Assembly: GCF_032854445.1 (NCBI RefSeq) | Contig: NC_088301.1 | Coordinates: 52,193,187 to 52,257,186 of the forward strand | DNA length: 64,000 bases | Direction of reading: 5' to 3' | From: Liolophura sinensis | Lineage: Eukaryota > Mollusca > Polyplacophora > Chitonida > Chitonidae | Shown here: piece by piece, positions 61,111-64,000 of the stretch | Layout: the number at the start of each line of letters is the position of its first letter | How positions within the stretch are numbered: position 1 is the stretch's first letter | Translations under genes and position numbers: made by a program | Notes under the pieces: model-generated | What the model was told of the DNA's origin: nothing | Database searches by the model: none | The model's input: only the letters and a program-made list of their open reading frames with translations

Positions 61111-62389
61111 TTTAACCCAGCAAAAAAGAACACAGAGTTGTCGTTCCCAAATTACTATCAGCCAATTCAAGTTGATGTCACTTTGTTAAAAGTGTGCTGT
61201 GACTAACTGGTAAAAATTATAAGGTATTGATTTAATGTAACGGTAAAAAAAACTATTCTATGATGCACGCTCACAGTCACACGTGTTGTCTATATAAGGG
61301 CCTAGGTTATAAATACATTACTGACACTGTTAAACGCATGCTAAACCGAACCTGCATATTACTAAAAAATAATATAGTGGCCTTCCATCTTCAACATTAC
61401 CAAAAATGTAATTTGCTTACACCTGCATATTACCAAAAAATATATAGGCCTATATCTAACATATACTGACATTGCTATCACGCTTCTCGTTCTTTAGGTG
61501 TGTTTTGGTCATATAGCTTGTTTTGTATTAAAGTTTCACGCTTAATAGGCTTGAAAACTTGAGAAGTAGCAGTGATCGCCTTTGGTTTCGGAGGCCAAGC
61601 TAGATGATCACCCAGTCGAGGCAGTCTTTTATCACAGAGTTCGCAAAGACGGGTATTTGCAAATAATAATGGACCTGGTGGGGTAAGGCGGAGAATCGGC
61701 AGCCCAGAGGTAAAAAAAAAGGTATAAATTTCAAAATTCTAGGACAATTCTGTAAATCAGGAGTATAAAACTTCTGATTGGAAGCGTCCCTAAACGTCTC
61801 ATGCCCATGGAAGGGATGGTTGCATAGTAATAAACCGCCAACTATGTACTCTCGATTAAAGACGCCAATTTTTGGTGGAAATGAGGCAGTGTGTTTCTAA
61901 ATTATTGTATGAAGATCGGTGTTAACCAGAAATATATATTTACTGAAACTTTCATGTATGTATTTCCGTGGGCTGTTTAAGTTTTGTTTTGGTTAACGTT
62001 TGTCTTTATTTTCAAATTTATAATGTGATCGATGTTGTTATATTTTGGCAAGTTTAAGGTCCGTATATCTGCTGATGCGAGCAAGGCGTGAGTTAAGGAA
62101 ATTGATTTGGAGGAGAGCGAGTACTTTGAGAAAGAGTTCGAATCGCAGTGTTCTCTGTTTCATTTTTTCCACTGGAAATATACTTTTGTGTGAGTTACAT
62201 ACTGGCCTACTTGATTAAATAAGTGTTAACCACCATTTAGAATCCATAATTGTTAGAGTGTGCTAGTACTTAACATGCGCCAAATCATACGTGAATCCTC
62301 CCTTAAGAGAACTCTTGGTCGTCTATCTATACTTATGATGTTAAGTTCAAATTATTGTGGATGTCTATAGGCTGAATGTTACTTTTGGT
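61111..62389. other. Non-coding stretch
   Basis: No gene recognised. A short direct repeat (ACCTGCATATTAC followed by an A-run) occurs near 61349 and 61422. The BTB-PHR promoter probably lies at its left end but shows no clear TATA box. Confidence 0.4.
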
Positions 62390-62450
62390 ATTTATTTATT
62401 TATTTATTTATTTACTCATATGATTGTTGTTGGTCAAGAATTGTTTTAGA
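62390..62450 (-). mobile_element. Possible decayed SINE 3' end
   Basis: A run of six TTTA units at 62390-62415 is followed by GATTGTTGTTGGTCAAGAAT, which resembles the SINE 3' end (GATTGGTGTTTTA then CTCAAGAAT) in minus orientation. Too short to be certain. It may be a plain microsatellite. Confidence 0.35.
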
Positions 62451-62644
62451 AAGTTACATGTGTCTCACAGAGAATATCCCCACTCAGTAGTGCTTAATAC
62501 AGACAAAAATATTTTAGTGTGAATGGAGTGGGCTACCTTTTTACAATTTTTAGCGCAGAAAATGTGATTGTTTAGAGCTTGAAATCGCACTATGGTCCTG
62601 TAAACAGGAATAGAGGAGTAAAACACAGTTTCTCCCCGATCGTA

Positions 62645-62803
62645 TATACACGGAAAGGCCTTCAGGAACCTGCGGATGGCCGTGGGTTTCCTTCAGTCTT
62701 TGCCCGCTTTCTTCCCATATACCATAATACTGGCCGCCGTCGTATAAGTGAAATATACGTCCGTGCGGTGTAAAACACCAGTGGAATAAATAAATAAATA
62801 AGA
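62645..62803 (+). mobile_element. 5'-truncated tRNA-derived SINE
   Basis: Starts within the body (CGGAAAGGCC, then AACCTGCGGATGGCCGTGGG) and keeps the rest through GTGTAAAACACCAGTGGAAT and a TAAA tail. The tRNA head and both Pol III boxes are missing, so it is a dead-on-arrival copy. Confidence 0.85.
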
Positions 62804-63485
62804 AATGGATTTATGAAGGTGTCAGCTGCTGTCAATCACAGCTACAGTCATTTTCTCTTCTGTTTCGCTACAGGTTTTTCCACCCTGGCCCGATATCCCG
62901 CCTTACCATACCAGGTCCATTGCTTGAAAAAATAAATCCAGTAGTTCATAAAACTGAATGCGCTAAACTGAACATGGTAACATGCTTATGTTAAGTCAGT
63001 CCTTATATAGCTATTCTGAATAGTTTGGCCGAAGGGCGTTATGCACGGCGCTCTGTTGTTGATGTCGTTGACAAGTGTCAGCATGCCGAAGAAATGGTAC
63101 TTCCATGCATGGCTTCCGTGGAAGAACGTGACTAGCTTTCTTGAGCTTATACCAGCAACAGCAAGCGAGAACAACCCAGTAGCTCAGATGGTAGCGAGCT
63201 AGACTGAGCTAACCAGCCCTTTTTTGAAAGGAATCTGCGAAATTCGTACGTCTTTTGAATACCAATGGTCCGCTGACAAACAGGTGGATACGTATAAGGT
63301 GTGTCATTTGCGGCACACAACTGAGCCAGTGTGTAAAATGTGCATTACGCATGTAAAGTTGAAAACTGGGATTATCATCTGGGATTTTATGTTTCGATAG
63401 GGGGCAGTTTTCTGTAAATGCCGGTGCAGAACACGCTGAACTGACTCGTACATCTTACGAAATGCAGGCAAAGGCCGTCTTATAA
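62804..63485. other. Non-coding stretch with a tRNA-like fragment
   Basis: No gene is recognised. AGTAGCTCAGATGGTAGCGA at 63179-63198 resembles a Pol III A box, but no B box or cloverleaf follows. Confidence 0.35.
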
Positions 63486-63800
63486 TCTAGATATACAGAC
63501 ACATCAAATTGGTGTGACAGATATGTACATTACAGATCTACATCAAAATACTTGGTACTTATTTGTACATTGCAGATATATCGGATTTAAACTAGTTGTG
63601 ATAGATATGCACATTAGGAATAGACAGACATTACAGATATATCAAACTATAGGCCTAGTTGTTACTGATCTGCACATTACAGACAGATAGGTAAGTTACG
63701 GGTGTATAAAACTAGTGACAGATTTGTACATTACAGATAGATATGTACATTATAGATATACCAAACTATTTGTTACAGATATGGACATTACAAATTACAA
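63486..63800. repeat. Degenerate tandem repeat
   Basis: Variants of CAGATATGTACATTACAGAT recur about eight times, with ATATACCAAACTA or ATCAAACTA segments between. Spacing is irregular because units have gained and lost segments. Confidence 0.75.
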
Positions 63801-63926
63801 AGGCATTCTGATTTTCCTTATGTGCCTAGACCGGTAACATTTTTATCGTGGCTTGACTTACAGTGTTCAACTTACAGTGTGTTGGGGTGTAGACAAAAAT
63901 GCATAGTTACTAGTTACAGTTACAAG

Positions 63927-64000
63927 TGCTAAAGTTACAGCACATGCTGCTACTGAACGGCAGATGTGTGCTAAAGTTACAACAAATGCTGCTACTGAAC
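63927..64000. repeat. 42-bp tandem repeat running off the window end
   Basis: The unit TGCTAAAGTTACAGCACATG... begins at 63927 and again at 63969 with two mismatches over the visible part. The second copy is cut by the window end, so the array is probably longer. Confidence 0.85.

Noticed and set aside
62090-62160. tRNA-like phrase GAGTTCGAATCGC
   Set aside because: The T-loop-like motif has no acceptor stem or A box in the right position.
63175-63230. tRNA gene starting AGCTCAGATGGTAGCG
   Set aside because: Only the A-box half is present; no anticodon arm or B box follows.

Overview
This looks like animal nuclear DNA, most likely from a lophotrochozoan invertebrate (mollusc-like). The grounds are split genes with GT-AG introns, long AT-rich non-coding stretches, a FMRFamide-receptor-like GPCR, a BTB-BACK-PHR gene with broken relatives beside it, and many tRNA-derived SINEs with TAAA tails of a kind common in mollusc genomes. 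The species call is inference. I see no bacterial operons, CRISPR arrays or viral genes.

Layout. Positions 1-4110 are non-coding and probably 5' flank or intron of the first gene. A leader exon with three upstream ORFs (4111-4411) leads into an apparently intronless rhodopsin-class GPCR (4412-5830, +). A dispersed repeat then occurs twice in opposite orientation (6065-7652 and 16643-19080). The left copy has gained a SINE that the right copy lacks. From about 19 to 45.6 kb I recognise no gene, only SINEs, minisatellites and diverged repeats. At 45661-52265 (+) lie the last five exons of a gene that resembles the C-terminus of the largest TFIIIC subunit (GTF3C1). Two SINEs in opposite orientation sit in its introns. 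The upstream exons were not found.

From about 53.8 kb the sequence visibly gains CpG dinucleotides. This part holds two broken PHR-domain fragments on the minus strand (53863-54094 and 54153-54380), a second SINE family, a possible terminal exon (56412-56710, +), and an intact BTB-BACK-PHR gene on the minus strand (coding 59659 to 57818, one coding intron, probable leader exon at about 61013-61110). Its long 5' intron contains a TA/GA microsatellite and a 123-bp palindrome. The window ends in SINE fragments and tandem repeats.

The three genes do not form an obvious pathway. The GPCR is a membrane receptor, probably for a neuropeptide. The GTF3C1-like protein would help recruit RNA polymerase III to tRNA-type promoters, including those of the SINEs around it. 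The BTB-BACK-PHR protein would be a cullin-3 substrate adaptor. The most notable observations are the inverted SINE pair around three GTF3C1-like exons, the PHR gene remnants beside an intact paralogue, the inverted repeat pair with a filled and an empty SINE site, and the CpG change near 53.8 kb.
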